This document shows, one piece after another, positions 9,117 through 19,806 of a DNA stretch of 64,000 bases. The stretch covers positions 4,018,359-4,082,358 of the forward strand of contig NZ_CP050453.1 in NCBI RefSeq assembly GCF_014171575.1, read 5' to 3'. The notes under the pieces were generated by a model. The model was not told where the DNA came from, made no database searches, and saw only the letters and a list, made by a program, of their open reading frames with translations. This DNA comes from Microbacterium sp. Se63.02b (GTDB lineage Bacteria > Actinomycetota > Actinomycetes > Actinomycetales > Microbacteriaceae). A program made the translations under genes and the position numbers. The first letter of the stretch is position 1; the number at the start of each line of letters is the position of its first letter.

Positions 9117-10123
9117 TCGAGGTCCAGCGAGACGATGCCGGGCCGATGCGCGGTTCTGGCGCGGACCGCGGCGAGCAGATCGTCATAGTCCGGCGTGATC
9201 TGCACACGAGGCGAAGACACGAGATACGTGGTGGCCCTCGCCGCCGCGCGCTCGAACCGGATGCGCTTGACGGGATACGCGGGCGGCGTGAGCCAGAGGC
9301 GGTCGACCTGCGCATAGGGGATGTCGACGCCGTCGACGCGGATGCCCTGCGAGTCGACCGACAGCTGCGCCGGGATCGAGCGGACGAGGCGACGGCGTTG
9401 CAGGGCGCCGATCCCGAATCCGACGGCGGCGAGCACGGCGAACGGCGCGAGCAGGATGAGGGCCGAGAGCTCCCCTCGAGGAAGCCCGGGATCAGTGCGA
9501 GGAGCCCGACGGCGACGGCGATCACCAGGAACACGACAGCGGCGATCGTGATCCGCGCGGCGACCCGCCGCTCTCCCGCCGCGTCGATCGTGAACTGCGT
9601 CGGCAGGTGCGCAGCGGCGCGGGCTGCCTCGACCGGGTCGTCGAACAGCGGCTGCGCGATCGGGTTCAGCGTCGCCATCAGCTCGTTGAACAGGGACCTC
9701 GTGTAGCCGGGGAGCTCGAACGTGATCTCCCGTCCGCCGCTGTGCACGATCAGGGCGCGGGTGGTGCCGCTGGGCAGCCCGTTGGTGCGGTGTTCGGTGA
9801 TCTTCGAGCGGAAGACGGTGGTCGCTCGCGAGAACGTCTCGCGACCGCCCGCCTTCCCGATCTCGACCGCGTCGGGCCGCACGACGATGCGGATGTTGCG
9901 GAACCAGAAGAACCCGGCGAACACGGCGACCGTCAGCGCGACCGCGACGATCAGCACGACCAGACCGCGCGTGGCGATGTTCATCCCCGGGGAGGAACGT
10001 CGGGAGCAGGAACAGCGTCGCCGCAGAGAGGACGGCGGAGAGCACGATCGCCCCGACGGCGGAGCGGACGGGATGGCGGCGGAAGATCCGCTCTCGGGGC
10101 ACGGCTTCGGCCTGATTCAGCAT
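9113..10123 (-). CDS. Membrane protein with PH-like domains, function unknown
   Basis: Starting MLNQAEAVPRERIFRRH, it has a first helix near residues 22-45, a second helix after MNIATRG, a beta-rich PH-like segment (IRIVVRPDAVEIG...FSRATTVFRSKI), two more helices, and a second PH-like segment (LSVDSQGIRVDGVDIPYAQVD). Breaks occur at C4G4 9985-9992 (two bases missing) and C4 9472-9475. With both repaired the protein has about 337 residues. The alternative is a shorter protein starting at the ATG at 9984. No named family is assigned. The GNAT gene overlaps its 3' end. Confidence 0.62.
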   Translation of the reverse strand: MLNQAEAVPRERIFRRHPVRSAVGAIVLSAVLSAATLFLLPTFLPGDEHRHARSGRADRRGRADGRRVRRVLLVPQHPHRRAARRGRDREGGRSRDVLASDHRLPLEDHRTPHQRAAQRHHPRPDRAQRRTGDHVRAPRLHEVPVQRADGDAEPDRAAAVRRPGRGSPRRCAPADAVHDRRGGRAAGRRADHDRRCRVPGDRRRRRAPRTDPGLPRGELSALILLAPFAVLAAVGFGIGALQRRRLVRSIPAQLSVDSQGIRVDGVDIPYAQVDRLWLTPPAYPVKRIRFERAAARATTYLVSSPRVQITPDYDDLLAAVRARTAHRPGIVSLDLE

Positions 10124-10215
10124 TGATCTCCCCCAGACGGTCGGCCTGCGTGGCCGACTCCCACCGTAGTGGCGGCGGTCGTATCGGCGACAGTGATCCC
10201 CGGTAGCTTTGTCGC

Positions 10216-11182
10216 ATGGAGTGGATGTCTGATCCCTCGGCGGGGGCATGGCTGCGCGAGCGGCTCGATGCGGGTTACGAGACCATGCACGGGGTGGTTC
10301 CGCGCGGCTTCCCCTCCTATGCACGGATCCTCCATCCGGCGATCGTCCGGTCGCTGCCGGACCGCCCGGTGCCGTCTTCCGGAGAGTGGGATCGACTGCC
10401 CGAAGGGGAGCAGCATGTGCTCCTCGAGCAGTTCGTCGATGAGCCCGCGACCTGGGCGCAGACAGCCGCCGCCTTCGGCACGGTCCTGCACCCGCTGGCG
10501 CAGTGGCACCGGATCGTGCGGACCCCGCCGGACGGCGACTGGCGCACGCGGATCGCTCCGGACGGTCGCGAATTCTCCGCCCCCTGGAGGGCGAACTCGC
10601 CCCCGCGCACATGGCAGCCATCGCGACGCACCTCGTGGAGAACACGCACACCCCGGATGCCGGCTTCGTCGCGCTCTGGGAGGGCCGCGGCGATCTGTTC
10701 GGCTACTACGGCATCACTCCATCCGGCGGTTCCCCGACCTTCACCGACGACCCACACCATCAGGCGATGCTCGCTCGCAGCACGCACGATCCGTTCAACA
10801 ACGTCTTCCGCAAAGCCACCTGGCAGGAGGGCATCCTCTCGCGCGAGATCTCCGAGGGTCCGCGCCTCCGGCTCCCGATGCGCGACCACGTGCTGTTCTC
10901 GGCACCACCCCGCGCCTTCGCCGACCCGGAGTGGGCTCGGCAGGTTCCGTGGCGCGACCGGATCGCCGAGGAACGCGGGTTCCCCGGCCACCCCAGAGCC
11001 CGAGCCTGCTGTGGCCCGAGGACCACACCTGGGTGATGGTGAGCGAGGTCGACTTCGACTCGACGATCGTGGCGGGCTCTGCCGCCCTGATCGACGCGAT
11101 CTGCGCAGATCAGCGACTCGAGGCCTTCGCGATTCCGGAGGGCGCCGACCTCACCTGGGATGCCGACACGGTGAACCGGTGA
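10216..11182 (+). CDS. Conserved hypothetical protein, soluble
   Basis: About 322 residues after repair, starting MEWMSDPSAGAWLRERLDAG. No signal peptide or membrane segment. Three frames must be joined, at C5 10580-10584 (giving FSAPLEGELAPAHMAA) and C4 10991-10994 (giving GHPQSPSLLWPEDHTWVM). It contains a middle segment GFVALWEGRGDLFGYYGITP and an acidic C-terminal part. Its stop overlaps the GTG of the next gene by four bases, implying coupling. I do not recognise the family. Without repair the frame would appear fused to the next gene, which is misleading. Confidence 0.6.
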
Positions 11183-12282
11183 CATCTGCACAGGCGTCCT
11201 TCGACGCGCGGCCGCTCACCGAGCCGGTCGACGCTGCCGCCGTGCGCGCCTTCGCCGCGGAACTGCGATCACGCCCGTCGTCGCGGATGTCGGCGTCGAC
11301 CGTCGTCGGGATCGTCGCCGTGTCTGTCGCGGCCGTCGTGATGATCCCGGTCATGGTCGGGGTGATCGTGAGCATCGCTTCGCTCGGCGGAAGCCCGTCG
11401 GCCCTGGCGATCCCGCTGCTGCTGATCGTCCTCCTGCTCGCCGCGGTCGGCGTCCTGATCTGGATGGGCGTGCGCAACGCGCAGACCACGCGGTATCGGC
11501 TGCATCGCTTCGCCCAGGCGAACGGCATGTCGTACGAGCCGAAGGTCGTCGATCCTCCGCTCCCCGGGATGGTCTTCAGCCTCGGCCGCTCGCGGCAGTC
11601 GACCGACCTGATCCGCGGCACGAGGCCGCGCTTCGTGGAGTTCGGCAACTACCAGTACACGGTGCAGTCGGGGAAGAACTCCACGACCTACCGCTGGGGC
11701 TACGTGGCGGTGAAGCTCGACGTGCCCCTGCCCAACATCGTGCTCGATGCGAAAGGCAACAACGGCTTCGGCTCGAACCTCCCGGCGTCGTTCCAGCGTG
11801 CGCAGCGTCTCTCGCTCGAGGGCGACTTCGATCAGCACTTCACGCTGTACTGTCCTGCCGGGTACGAACGCGACGCGCTCTACCTGTTCACACCCGACAT
11901 CATGGCGCGGTTCATCGACAACGCGGCTCAGCTCGACGTGGAGATCGTCGACGACTGGCTGTTCCTGTACACGCAGCGCAAGGTGTCGACCCTGGACCCG
12001 GCGACCTGGGCGTGGCTGTTCGGTGCGGTCGGAGCACTCCTGACGAAGCTTGACCAGTGGGCGCGGTGGCGTGACGAACGTCTCATCGCCGAGAACCCTC
12101 CGTCCGCGGCGAGCGCTGCGGCCTCGGCGGATGCCCTCCCCTTCGCGGCACCTGCAGGGCTGCTGACGCCGCCCCCCGGCGTGGCGTCACAGGGCCGCCG
12201 ACTGAAGCGCACCGGGACGTGGGTGCCCATCGTCGTGGTGATCGCGTTCGCCGCGTTCTGGCTCCTGAGCCGCATGAACTGA
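11179..12282 (+). CDS. Membrane protein of unknown function
   Basis: 367 residues from a GTG overlapping the previous stop. After a 45-residue cytoplasmic segment there are two adjacent hydrophobic helices (about residues 41-66 and 73-96). A large soluble domain follows with FVEFGNYQYTVQ, TTYRWGYVAVKLDVPLPNIV and AQLDVEIVDDWLFLYTQRK. A C-terminal helix (WVPIVVVIAFAAFWLLS) ends the protein. The central domain resembles actinobacterial membrane proteins of unknown role, perhaps a beta-rich sensor or scaffold. The upstream hypothetical gene is probably its functional partner. Confidence 0.65.
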   Translation: MTSAQASFDARPLTEPVDAAAVRAFAAELRSRPSSRMSASTVVGIVAVSVAAVVMIPVMVGVIVSIASLGGSPSALAIPLLLIVLLLAAVGVLIWMGVRNAQTTRYRLHRFAQANGMSYEPKVVDPPLPGMVFSLGRSRQSTDLIRGTRPRFVEFGNYQYTVQSGKNSTTYRWGYVAVKLDVPLPNIVLDAKGNNGFGSNLPASFQRAQRLSLEGDFDQHFTLYCPAGYERDALYLFTPDIMARFIDNAAQLDVEIVDDWLFLYTQRKVSTLDPATWAWLFGAVGALLTKLDQWARWRDERLIAENPPSAASAAASADALPFAAPAGLLTPPPGVASQGRRLKRTGTWVPIVVVIAFAAFWLLSRMN

Positions 12283-12441
12283 GGCGGAGTCCGAGTGTGG
12301 GGGTGGGTGCCGGCTGGGGACCGAACTCCCACCCCATCCCCCCTCGGGATCGAAAGAAGATCGACTCTCCCTCCGCATGGCGGCTGAGCCGCCCCGCCCA
12401 TCGTCAGCTGGGGACTGACACTGCTGGGCGTATAGGAGAAT

Positions 12442-12472
12442 GGTATACCGGACGGGGTTGCAACGCGTTGCA
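12442..12472. promoter_or_regulatory. Palindrome pair in intergenic space
   Basis: The 222-base gap between two converging genes holds two perfect palindromes: GGTATACC at 12442-12449 and TGCAACGCGTTGCA at 12459-12472. The second has the look of a LacI- or TetR-type operator, but no promoter-proximal gene starts here, so its role is unclear. No terminator hairpin was seen. Confidence 0.3.
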
Positions 12473-12504
12473 TCCATGCGCGGGAATGCGCTTTCATCCG
12501 CGGG

Positions 12505-13816
12505 TCAGCGACGGGCGCCGCCGCGGAAGATGAGCCACCGTCCGACGATGTCGTCCAGTGCGCCGTCCAGTGACCGCCAGGCGTCCGCGGACGCCATGGA
12601 CGCGCCGATCCGCTCGGCGTTCGCGCGGAACGAGGGATCGGTCAGCACCCGCTCGACGGCGCTCGCGACCTTCGCCGGAGTCGCGGTGCTCGTGCGCAGA
12701 TTCACGCCGGCCCCCGACCACCCCACGCGCGCGCACACCTCGACCTTGTCTTCGGTCTGACCGGCGACCACGAGCGGGATCCCGTGCGCGAGAGCCTGCT
12801 GCACCCCGCCGTATCCGCCGTTCGTGACCAGCACATCGACGAGCGGCAGAAGCCTGTCGTAGGGGAGGTACTCCGCCACCCGAACGTTGTCGGGCAGCCG
12901 TCCGGTCAGCGCGTCGACCGGACGTCCGCCCGTCGACACCACCACGAGGGCGTCGGAGGCCGCGAGCGCCGCGATCGTCGGCAGGACGAGCTGCCCGAAG
13001 TCGGAGTTCGCGATGGTGCCCTGCGTGACATGGACGATCGGACGCGAACCGTCGAGGTCGGCCCACCAGTCCGGCGCCGTGCTGTCGGAAGCCAGCGACG
13101 GCAACGGCCCCGCGAAGGTCACGCCCGCCGGGAGATCGGGACGCGGGTACTCGAACTCCGGCACCGTGAACTGCACGTAGGCGTCGGCGCGCCCGGCCCA
13201 GTCGAGCACGAAACCCCCGAGGTCGCGCCCCACCTCTCGCCGCGCCATCTCGTCGGCCTCCTTCTGGACGCCCCCGAAGATCGCCCGCTCGGCGACCGTG
13301 CGCAGGGCGGCATTGCGGAGTCGGCCGAACGGCCCCGGCATCGGAGTGACGCCGAGACCGAACGGCGCCGTGTCCTTGCTGCGCGCCCCGAGCGGGAAGA
13401 TGCCGAGCACGACGACCGGGGGCCTCTCGGAGGCCGGGAGCAGTTGCAGGAGCGCACCCCGACGAAGAGTGGTTCGGTGAGGACGGCGTCGACCGGTCGC
13501 GCATCGAGTTCGGCACGGACGGCGGCGAGCTGCGCGGCTCCGGGGCGCACGAAGAGCGTGCTCATGTCGAAGCGCAGCGCCGCGGGGCCTGTGAGACCGA
13601 CGCGCTCCGGGAAGGCGCCGTCGGCGTCGTCGAGGTCGACATCGGCTTCGGCGGGGAGCGGAAGGAAGCGCGCGCCCGCGGCTTCGACCCGCTCGGCATA
13701 GCGACTGCTCGTGAGGAAGCCGACGTCGTGGCCCTGGGCCAGGAGGTGGCGGCGATCTGCAGCAGCGGCACGACGTGGCCGTGCGCGGGCGTGCACGTGA
13801 TGAGGTAACTGGACAT
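12505..13816 (-). CDS. MGT-family glycosyltransferase (macrolide/UDP-glycosyltransferase type)
   Basis: GT1-fold enzyme that transfers a sugar from an NDP-sugar to a small acceptor. The N-terminus MSSYLITCTPAHGHVVPLLQ carries the acceptor-domain His motif. The C-terminal nucleotide-sugar domain has PIVHVTQGTIANSDFGQLV, AEYLPYDRLLPLVDVLVTNGGYGGVQ (cut here for length) and HGIPLVVAGQTEDK. Two breaks, near 13744-13752 and at C4 13457-13460, are each repaired by one base to give about 437 residues. It is divergent from a TetR regulator across 64 bases. The homologous Mgt/OleD enzymes inactivate macrolides by glucosylation. A detoxification role is inferred. Confidence 0.87.
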
Positions 13817-13837
13817 GGCGGGTTCTTTCCCTAAGAT

Positions 13838-13860
13838 TGAATGTACCGTCGAAGTATTCA
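13838..13860. promoter_or_regulatory. Candidate TetR operator
   Basis: An imperfect inverted repeat, TGAATGTAC then seven bases then GTATTCA, lies midway between the divergently transcribed glycosyltransferase and TetR genes. This is the expected place for a TetR dimer to repress both. Binding is inferred from position and symmetry only. Confidence 0.45.
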
Positions 13861-13880
13861 TCACCCCGTAAGGAAAGTCA

Positions 13881-14607
13881 ATGGTCGAGGCTGCTCCCCG
13901 CGCCTACAAGTCCGCCCTGCGCGCCCGTCAGGCGCAGGAGACCCGCACGCGTATCGTCATCGCAGCCGCACGCTTGTTCGCCACCCAGGGCTATCAGGCC
14001 ACCACGATCGCCGCGATCGCGCGCGAGGCCGGTGTCTCGGCGGAGACCGTGAAGACCACGGCAGTCAAGGCGGAATTGCTGATCGCCGCCTTCGAGGTGA
14101 CATTCTCCGGCTCCGAAGCCGCTGAGACGCTCGCCGACACGGAGGTCGCCGCCGGCGTCACCGATCTCCCGGACGACATCTTCCTCGATGCGGTGCTGAC
14201 CACGATCACGACGGCGAATGCACGCGGTCACGGCCTGTGGACGGTGCTGCTCGGCGCCGCGCTGTCCGACCCGGTCGTCGACGACGCCCTGAACCGCATC
14301 CTCGAGCATCGCCGCGCCGACTACCGCCTGCTCGTGTCCGAGCTCGTGCGTCGCCACATCGCTTCTCCTCGCGCCGACGAGGCCTCGACCGCCGATGCGC
14401 TGTCGTTCCTGCTCTCGCCCGAGAGCTACCAGCAGCTCGTCGTGCAGTCGGGCTGGGGCGCCGAGCGGTACGCGGCATGGCTGCGCGCCGCGGTGATCGC
14501 CGAGATCGAGCGCACCCCTGACGGTGTCGAGCGACCCGCGCCGATGCAGAAACCCGGTGCGCCGCCGTCGGCATCAACGCGCGGACCAGCCGCCGTCCAT
14601 GGTGTAG
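13881..14607 (+). CDS. TetR family transcriptional regulator
   Basis: Begins MVEAAPRAYKSALRARQAQE. The N-terminal DNA-binding domain has RIVIAAARLFATQGYQATTI and IAREAGVSAETVKTT (about residues 20-62), followed by a helical ligand domain. The upstream ORF part is clearly TetR up to about residue 220. No in-frame stop follows: as written the frame would continue 750 bases antisense to the next gene, so a base error near the 3' end is probable. I placed the end at the nearest stop in a neighbouring frame. 14692 is the alternative if exactly one base is missing. Likely represses the divergent glycosyltransferase. Confidence 0.8.
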
Positions 14608-15320
14608 CCGGCGCCGGTCACCATGCCCGCGGTGTCGCCCGCGAGCCAGAGCGCGAGCGAGGCGACCTCGGCGGGTTCGACGAGCCGTTTGATCGCCGAC
14701 TCGGTCAGCATCACGTTCTCGAGGACCTCGCTCTCGGGGATTCCGTGGAGCCGGGCCTGATCGGCGATCTGCTTCTCGACGAGCGGCGTGCGGACGTACC
14801 CGGGATCGATGCAGTTGCTCGTCACGCCGCGCGGTCCCCCCTCCAGCGCGGTCACCTTCGACAACCCTTCCAGCCCGTGCTTCGCGGAGACATAGGCCGA
14901 CTTGTAGGCCGAAGCGCGGAGGCCGTGCACGCTCGAGACGTTGATGACCCTGCCGAAGCCCCGCTCGTACATCCCCGGCAGCGCGGCGCGGATGAGGAGG
15001 AACGGCGCTTCGAGCATGAGGCGCAGGATGAACGAGAAGCGCTCAGGTTCGAACTCCTCGATCGGACTCACGTGCTGGACTCCCGCGTTGTTCACGAGGA
15101 TGTCGACCTCGAGGTGCAGGGTGGCGAGCGCGGCGGAGTCGGACAGGTCGACCTGCCAGGCCTCGCCGCCGACCTCCGCCGCGAGCGCATGCGCCGCATC
15201 GCCGTCGATGTCGGCCACGATCACACGGGCACCTGCCCCCGCGAACGCGCGGACGCATGCCGCGCCGATGCCGCTCGCTCCCCCCGTGATGAGAGCCGTG
15301 CGTCCTCGAAGATCGGTCAT
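14574..15320 (-). CDS. 3-hydroxybutyrate dehydrogenase-like short-chain dehydrogenase
   Basis: 248-residue classical SDR that would oxidise D-3-hydroxybutyrate to acetoacetate with NAD. The NAD-binding motif TGGASGIG is at residues 12-19, with NNAGVQHVSPIEEF, the catalytic Ser in INVSSVHG and YVSAKHG carrying Tyr and Lys. The NNAGxQxVxPIEEF segment and FSFILRLMLEAPF are characteristic of 3-hydroxybutyrate dehydrogenases. It lies 20 bases downstream of an MHS transporter gene, so uptake and oxidation of a short hydroxy or keto acid is a sensible joint role. Other SDR substrates cannot be excluded. Confidence 0.85.
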   Translation of the reverse strand: MTDLRGRTALITGGASGIGAACVRAFAGAGARVIVADIDGDAAHALAAEVGGEAWQVDLSDSAALATLHLEVDILVNNAGVQHVSPIEEFEPERFSFILRLMLEAPFLLIRAALPGMYERGFGRVINVSSVHGLRASAYKSAYVSAKHGLEGLSKVTALEGGPRGVTSNCIDPGYVRTPLVEKQIADQARLHGIPESEVLENVMLTESAIKRLVEPAEVASLALWLAGDTAGMVTGAGYTMDGGWSAR

Positions 15321-15340
15321 GGGTCAGTCCCCTCGTGACG

Positions 15341-16702
15341 TCAGACCGCAGCGGCGCGGGCCGCGTCGGCGTCGTCGATCGACTGCAGCGAGATGCCCCT
15401 GGTCTCTCGCAGCGACAACACGGCGATCGCGGTCACCACGCAGGCGGCGACGATGTAGATCGCGATCGGCAACCAGGATCCGAAGTCGCGCAGCCACTGG
15501 ATCGCGAGGATCGGAGCGAGCGACCCGGCGAGGATCGCGGTGACCTGGGATCCGAGCGAGACCCCGGAGTACCGCATTCTGGTCGGGAAGAGCTCCGACA
15601 TCACGGCCGGCTGCGGCGCGTACATGAACGCGTGGAAGCAGAGTCCGATGGTCACGGCGAGCACGATCAGCACGGGGTTGAGCGTGTCGAACATCGGAAA
15701 CGCGAAGAAGGCCCATGTGGCGCTGAGGATCGCCCCGGTCAGGTAGACGGGCGTGCGTCCCCAACGGTCGGCGAGACGGCCGAGCTGCGGGATGATCGCG
15801 AAGTGCACGACGTGGGCGATGAGGAGGGCGAGCAGCAGCTGGCTCGTGTCGTACTCGTGCACCGTCTTCAGATACACGATCGTGAAGCTGACGACGATGT
15901 AGTACACGATGTTCTCGGCGAAGCGGAGCCCCATCGCCTGCAGGATGCCCTTCGGGTAACGGCGGAGCACCTCGACCACCCCGTACGAAGTCGCCTTCTC
16001 GGCCTCGACCTGCGCCTTGGCCTCCAGGAAGATCGGCGCCTCCTCGACGTGCCGACGGATGTAGAAGCCGACCAGGACGATCACGGCCGAGAGCCAGAAC
16101 GCGATGCGCCACCCCCACTCGAGGAAGGCGGCCGGGCTCATGACCCAGGAGCTCACGAGGAGCACGAGCGTGGCCAGCAGGTTCCCGACCGGCACCGCCG
16201 CTTGAGGCCAGCTCGACCAGAACGAGCGGGAGCGATCGGGACTCTGCTCCGCGACCAGCAGCACCGCGCCACCCCATTCGCCGCCGACGGCGAAGCCCTG
16301 CAGGAACCGCAGGGCGACGAGCAGGGCAGGCGCCCAGTAGCCGATGCTCTGGAACCCGGGCAGGCATCCCATCAGGAAGGTCGCCGCCCCGACGATGACG
16401 ATCGTCGCCTGCAGCGTGGGCTTGCGGCCGAACCGGTCACCGATCTGACCGAAGACGATGCCGCCCAGCGGTCTCGCGATGAAACCGACCGCGTAGGTGA
16501 CGAACGCCGCGATGATGCCGTCGAGCGGAGACCCCGTGGCGGGGAAGAAGTAGGTGCCGAACACGAGGCTCGCGGCCGTGGCGTAGAGGAAGAACTCGTA
16601 CCACTCGACGACCGTTCCGGCCATGGAGGCGGCGACGACGCGCTTGAGCTTGGAGGTGGATACGGGCGGCGTGGTCGACGCCGCACTCACGGAAGATGTC
16701 AT
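15341..16702 (-). CDS. MHS family MFS transporter (metabolite:H+ symporter)
   Basis: 453 residues, twelve predicted helices. The N-terminal signature AASMAGTVVEWYEFFLYATA and the loop DRFGRKPTLQ identify the metabolite:H+ symporter group (relatives carry shikimate, alpha-ketoglutarate, proline/betaine). ATG at 16702 is preceded by AAGGAGAG. The following hydroxybutyrate dehydrogenase-like gene suggests a carboxylic acid substrate, such as 3-hydroxybutyrate. The pair is divergent from a LysR regulator. Confidence 0.88.
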   Translation of the reverse strand: MTSSVSAASTTPPVSTSKLKRVVAASMAGTVVEWYEFFLYATAASLVFGTYFFPATGSPLDGIIAAFVTYAVGFIARPLGGIVFGQIGDRFGRKPTLQATIVIVGAATFLMGCLPGFQSIGYWAPALLVALRFLQGFAVGGEWGGAVLLVAEQSPDRSRSFWSSWPQAAVPVGNLLATLVLLVSSWVMSPAAFLEWGWRIAFWLSAVIVLVGFYIRRHVEEAPIFLEAKAQVEAEKATSYGVVEVLRRYPKGILQAMGLRFAENIVYYIVVSFTIVYLKTVHEYDTSQLLLALLIAHVVHFAIIPQLGRLADRWGRTPVYLTGAILSATWAFFAFPMFDTLNPVLIVLAVTIGLCFHAFMYAPQPAVMSELFPTRMRYSGVSLGSQVTAILAGSLAPILAIQWLRDFGSWLPIAIYIVAACVVTAIAVLSLRETRGISLQSIDDADAARAAAV

Positions 16703-16793
16703 GTCTCTCCTTCGGGTGTCGACGGTGACACCACGGTCAAGTGTTCGCGATCCGGCCATCTGCATCAACGCCCAGTGCTGCACATCCCATGTG

Positions 16794-16806
16794 CATAATT
16801 GCAGAA
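16794..16806 (+). promoter_or_regulatory. Probable leaderless promoter of the LysR gene
   Basis: A -10-like CATAAT (16794-16799) ends six bases before the LysR ATG and there is no Shine-Dalgarno sequence. The transcript would therefore begin at or next to the start codon, an arrangement common in actinobacteria. The surrounding TGCA-rich sequence may also hold the LysR site. Confidence 0.4.
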
Positions 16807-17720
16807 TGAATCCCGCCCTGCGCCCTCGCGCCGACGATCTGCTCGTGCTCCTCGCCGTGGCGCGCACCGGACGCTACACCAGCGCCGCCGTGCACCTGGG
16901 GCTCGACCACACGACGGTGGCCCGCCGCATCGCCGCACTCGAAGGAGCGCTGGGCGGGCGCGTGCTCGCGCAATCCCCTGCGGGCTGGGAGCTCACCGAT
17001 CTCGGCCGGTCGGCCGCGGAGAGTGCCGGACGCATCGAGGCCGCGCTCTCGCAGCTCGACGGAAGCGATGCCGACGCCCCCGACCCGATCTCCGGTGTGA
17101 TCCGCATGTCGGCCACCGACGGCTTCAGCGCCTACATCGCCGCGCCGGCCGTCGCCGAGCTGCGTCTCACGCATCCGCGACTCACGGTCGAGATCGTCGC
17201 TGCGACACGACGCGCAGCCGAGCACCGCGCCGGCCTCGACCTCGAGGTGGTGGTCGGCGCTCCGCAGACCAGTCGGGCGCAGGCCGTGAAGCTCGGCACC
17301 TACACGCTCGGCATGTACGCGGCGCGAGACTATCTGGAGCGCACCGGAACGCCTGCGACCCGGGAAGAGTTGGAGCAGCACCGACTGGTGTACTTCGTCG
17401 ACTCGATGCTGCAGGTCGACGCCCTCGATCTGCCTCGCCGTCTCGTTCCGCACATGCAGGACGGCCTCACCTCGACGAACGTGTTCGTGCACGTCGAGGC
17501 CACGAGGGCGGGTGCGGGGATCGGACTCCTCCCCTGTTTCGCAGCCGACCGGCACGACGACCTCGTGCGGCTGCTGCCGTCGGTCTTCGCCGAGAAGCTC
17601 CCGTACTATCTGGTCGCGCGCCCCGAGTCGCTGCGCCTCCCCGCCGTCGCGGCCCTCGCCGAGGCTCTGCATGCGCGCACCCGCGCATCGAAGGCGCTGC
17701 TCGACGGCGTCACCGGGTGA
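16806..17720 (+). CDS. LysR family transcriptional regulator
   Basis: 304 residues. N-terminal winged helix-turn-helix (about residues 8-66) containing TGRYTSAAVHLGLDHTTVARR and ALEGALGGRVL (shown as separate pieces of the motif). A LysR substrate-binding domain follows. The helix-turn-helix is slightly unusual in having DHTTVARRIAALE instead of the standard QPALS-type helix, as seen in the subgroup that includes GcvA-distant regulators. Divergent from the MHS transporter and SDR, which it probably activates. Its stop is 21 bases from the convergent DUF779 gene. Confidence 0.87.
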   Translation: MNPALRPRADDLLVLLAVARTGRYTSAAVHLGLDHTTVARRIAALEGALGGRVLAQSPAGWELTDLGRSAAESAGRIEAALSQLDGSDADAPDPISGVIRMSATDGFSAYIAAPAVAELRLTHPRLTVEIVAATRRAAEHRAGLDLEVVVGAPQTSRAQAVKLGTYTLGMYAARDYLERTGTPATREELEQHRLVYFVDSMLQVDALDLPRRLVPHMQDGLTSTNVFVHVEATRAGAGIGLLPCFAADRHDDLVRLLPSVFAEKLPYYLVARPESLRLPAVAALAEALHARTRASKALLDGVTG

Positions 17721-17741
17721 GCGTCGCCCGCGCAAAGCGGA

Positions 17742-18134
17742 CTAGGCGGTCAGCCCGAAGTACTCCAGTTCCGCGTCGTTCAGCATCCGGGACCGGATCA
17801 GGAAGCGCATCCCGGTCGGCCCCTCGACGCTGAAGCCGGCACCGCGCCCCGGCACGATGTCGATCGTGAGGTGCGTGTACTTCCAGTACCCGAACTGCGA
17901 CTCCGACATGAACACCTCGACCGGATCCGGGAGTCCGACGTCGAGACGCCCGAGGAGCACGTCCGACGCTCCGGTCAGGAACATGCCGACGGGGTAGCAC
18001 ATGGGCGCAGAGCCGTCGCAGCACCCGCCCGACTGATGGAACATGAGGGGACCGTGCTGCGCGGTCAGGTCGCGGACGAGTGACGCCGCAGCATCCGTCA
18101 CGTCGACCCGCTGGTAGGTGCCGATGCTGACCAT
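17742..18134 (-). CDS. DUF779 domain protein
   Basis: 130 residues. Diagnostic motif FHQSGGCCDGSAPMCYP (about residues 31-47) with three cysteines, then MSESQFGYWKYTHLTIDIV. Members are regularly encoded beside aldehyde or alcohol dehydrogenases, as here, 59 bases after the aldehyde dehydrogenase stop. The biochemical role is unknown. The cysteines suggest metal or redox binding. ATG at 18134 follows GGGCGGAACC. Third and last gene of the regulator-dehydrogenase-DUF779 set. Confidence 0.87.
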   Translation of the reverse strand: MVSIGTYQRVDVTDAAASLVRDLTAQHGPLMFHQSGGCCDGSAPMCYPVGMFLTGASDVLLGRLDVGLPDPVEVFMSESQFGYWKYTHLTIDIVPGRGAGFSVEGPTGMRFLIRSRMLNDAELEYFGLTA

Positions 18135-18193
18135 GGTTCCGCCCTTCGAGGATGGATCCGGGCGGACGCCGCAACGCCCGCCCGGAAGCGAGC

Positions 18194-19744
<1,551 letters not shown>

Positions 19745-19806
19745 GGGGGTCTCCTTCGACGGGGCCGCGCTTCGGTGTGCGGCTTTCTCCGAAGGTAGGT
19801 CGCGCG

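Noticed and set aside
10216..12282. Apparent 688-residue fusion of two proteins
   Set aside because: The fusion arises from an apparent base loss at 10580. With the frames rejoined, the first protein ends at 11182 and the second starts at an overlapping GTG.
12430..12475. GCGTATAGGAGAATGGTATACC resembles the start of a tRNA
   Set aside because: No D-stem partner and no anticodon or T-arm follow; only the palindromes are real.
13881..15338. Apparent 485-residue TetR-like protein
   Set aside because: Its second half is antisense to the SDR gene and shows no domain; TetR proteins are about 200-240 residues.
15341..16867. Longer start for the MHS transporter (508 residues)
   Set aside because: The extra 55 residues overlap the divergent LysR gene and lack an RBS; the ATG at 16702 has AAGGAGAG.
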